A stretch of 5,306 nucleotides of DNA, from positions 1-5,306 of the forward strand of contig CACZOH010000001.1 in NCBI GenBank assembly GCA_902782785.1, given 5' to 3'. Below the pieces are notes generated by a model, which saw nothing but the letters and a program-made list of their open reading frames with translations, did no database searches and was not told where the DNA came from. Within the stretch, counting starts at the first letter, position 1. The number at the start of each line of letters is the position of its first letter. The stretch comes from an uncultured Ruminococcus sp. (GTDB lineage Bacteria > Bacillota > Clostridia > Oscillospirales > CAG-272). The position numbers and the translations under genes were made by a program. Below are positions 5,201 through 5,306 of the stretch, in pieces.

Positions 5201-5306
5201 TTGGAAAAAGAAAAACTTACATTGACTTATGAATGGGATAAGACCTTTCCGGAAAGCGGCGCCGCGGATCACAGTAAGGTGACCTTCGTCAACCGCTACG
5301 GCATAA
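5201..5306 (+). CDS. Probable alpha/beta hydrolase (dienelactone hydrolase/X-Pro peptidase-like), N-terminus, 3' partial
   Basis: Only the first 35 codons are in the window, starting at TTG 5201. The visible pattern E-K-L-T-L-T-Y-E-W-D-K-T-F-P-E-S, then H-S-K-V-T-F-V-N-R-Y-G-I, is one I associate with the N-terminus of serine alpha/beta hydrolases common in gut anaerobes, where a K-V-T-F-x-N-R-Y-G-I-x-L-x-x-D-L-Y strand pair leads into the hydrolase fold. The catalytic serine, acid and histidine lie beyond the right edge, so family and activity rest on this short stretch only. There is no signal peptide, so it is likely cytoplasmic. It has its own strong promoter and is transcribed away from the c-di-GMP operon. 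Confidence 0.6.
   Translation, partial: MEKEKLTLTYEWDKTFPESGAADHSKVTFVNRYGI

Noticed and set aside
5006..5272. Open frame of 88 codons on the minus strand across the divergent intergenic region
   Set aside because: It runs through the hydrolase start, its promoter and the hairpin at 5032-5061, and its translation is low-complexity and aromatic-rich without a recognisable domain.

Overview
The window looks like chromosomal DNA from a Gram-positive anaerobe, most likely a gut- or rumen-type Clostridia (Bacillota). This is inferred from strong GGAGG ribosome binding sites, a TTG start, consensus sigma-A promoters with 17-base spacers and TGn extensions, mid-range GC with AT-rich gaps, and the protein families present. 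No RNA gene allows a firm assignment, and I recognised no mobile element, CRISPR array or tRNA.

Layout. The left edge (1-210, +) is the last 69 codons of a protein ending in a discoidin-like (F5/8 type C) carbohydrate-binding module. It converges on a minus-strand operon, and a perfect 13-bp hairpin (229-260) lies between them as a shared terminator. The operon, in transcription order from right to left, has four genes: (a) a response regulator with REC, degenerate GGDEF and intact EAL domains (4895-3165); (b) a stand-alone histidine phosphotransfer (HPt) protein overlapping it by 22 bp (3186-2851); (c) an APC-type amino-acid permease fused to an intact GGDEF diguanylate cyclase domain (2823-589); (d) a 93-residue unrecognised protein (569-288). 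Upstream is a 305-bp divergent intergenic region. It holds a sigma-A promoter for the operon (4930-4958), an isolated bidirectional terminator-like hairpin (5032-5061) with a competing fold, three spaced CGGAT repeats, and a near-perfect plus-strand promoter (5144-5172). That promoter drives the TTG-started first 35 codons of a probable alpha/beta hydrolase, cut by the right edge.

How the genes may work together. The operon carries both halves of a cyclic-di-GMP switch. A membrane transporter-like sensor is positioned to make c-di-GMP when it meets a substrate, probably an amino acid or amine. A phosphorylation-controlled EAL phosphodiesterase is positioned to destroy it. The HPt protein is the natural phosphate donor for the REC domain, but no histidine kinase is in the window, so the phosphate would have to come from a kinase encoded elsewhere. 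The most interesting item is the transporter-cyclase fusion, in which a 12-helix permease is joined through an extra two-helix unit with an acidic outside loop to a cytoplasmic GGDEF domain. It resembles in concept the transporter-histidine kinase fusions such as CbrA.
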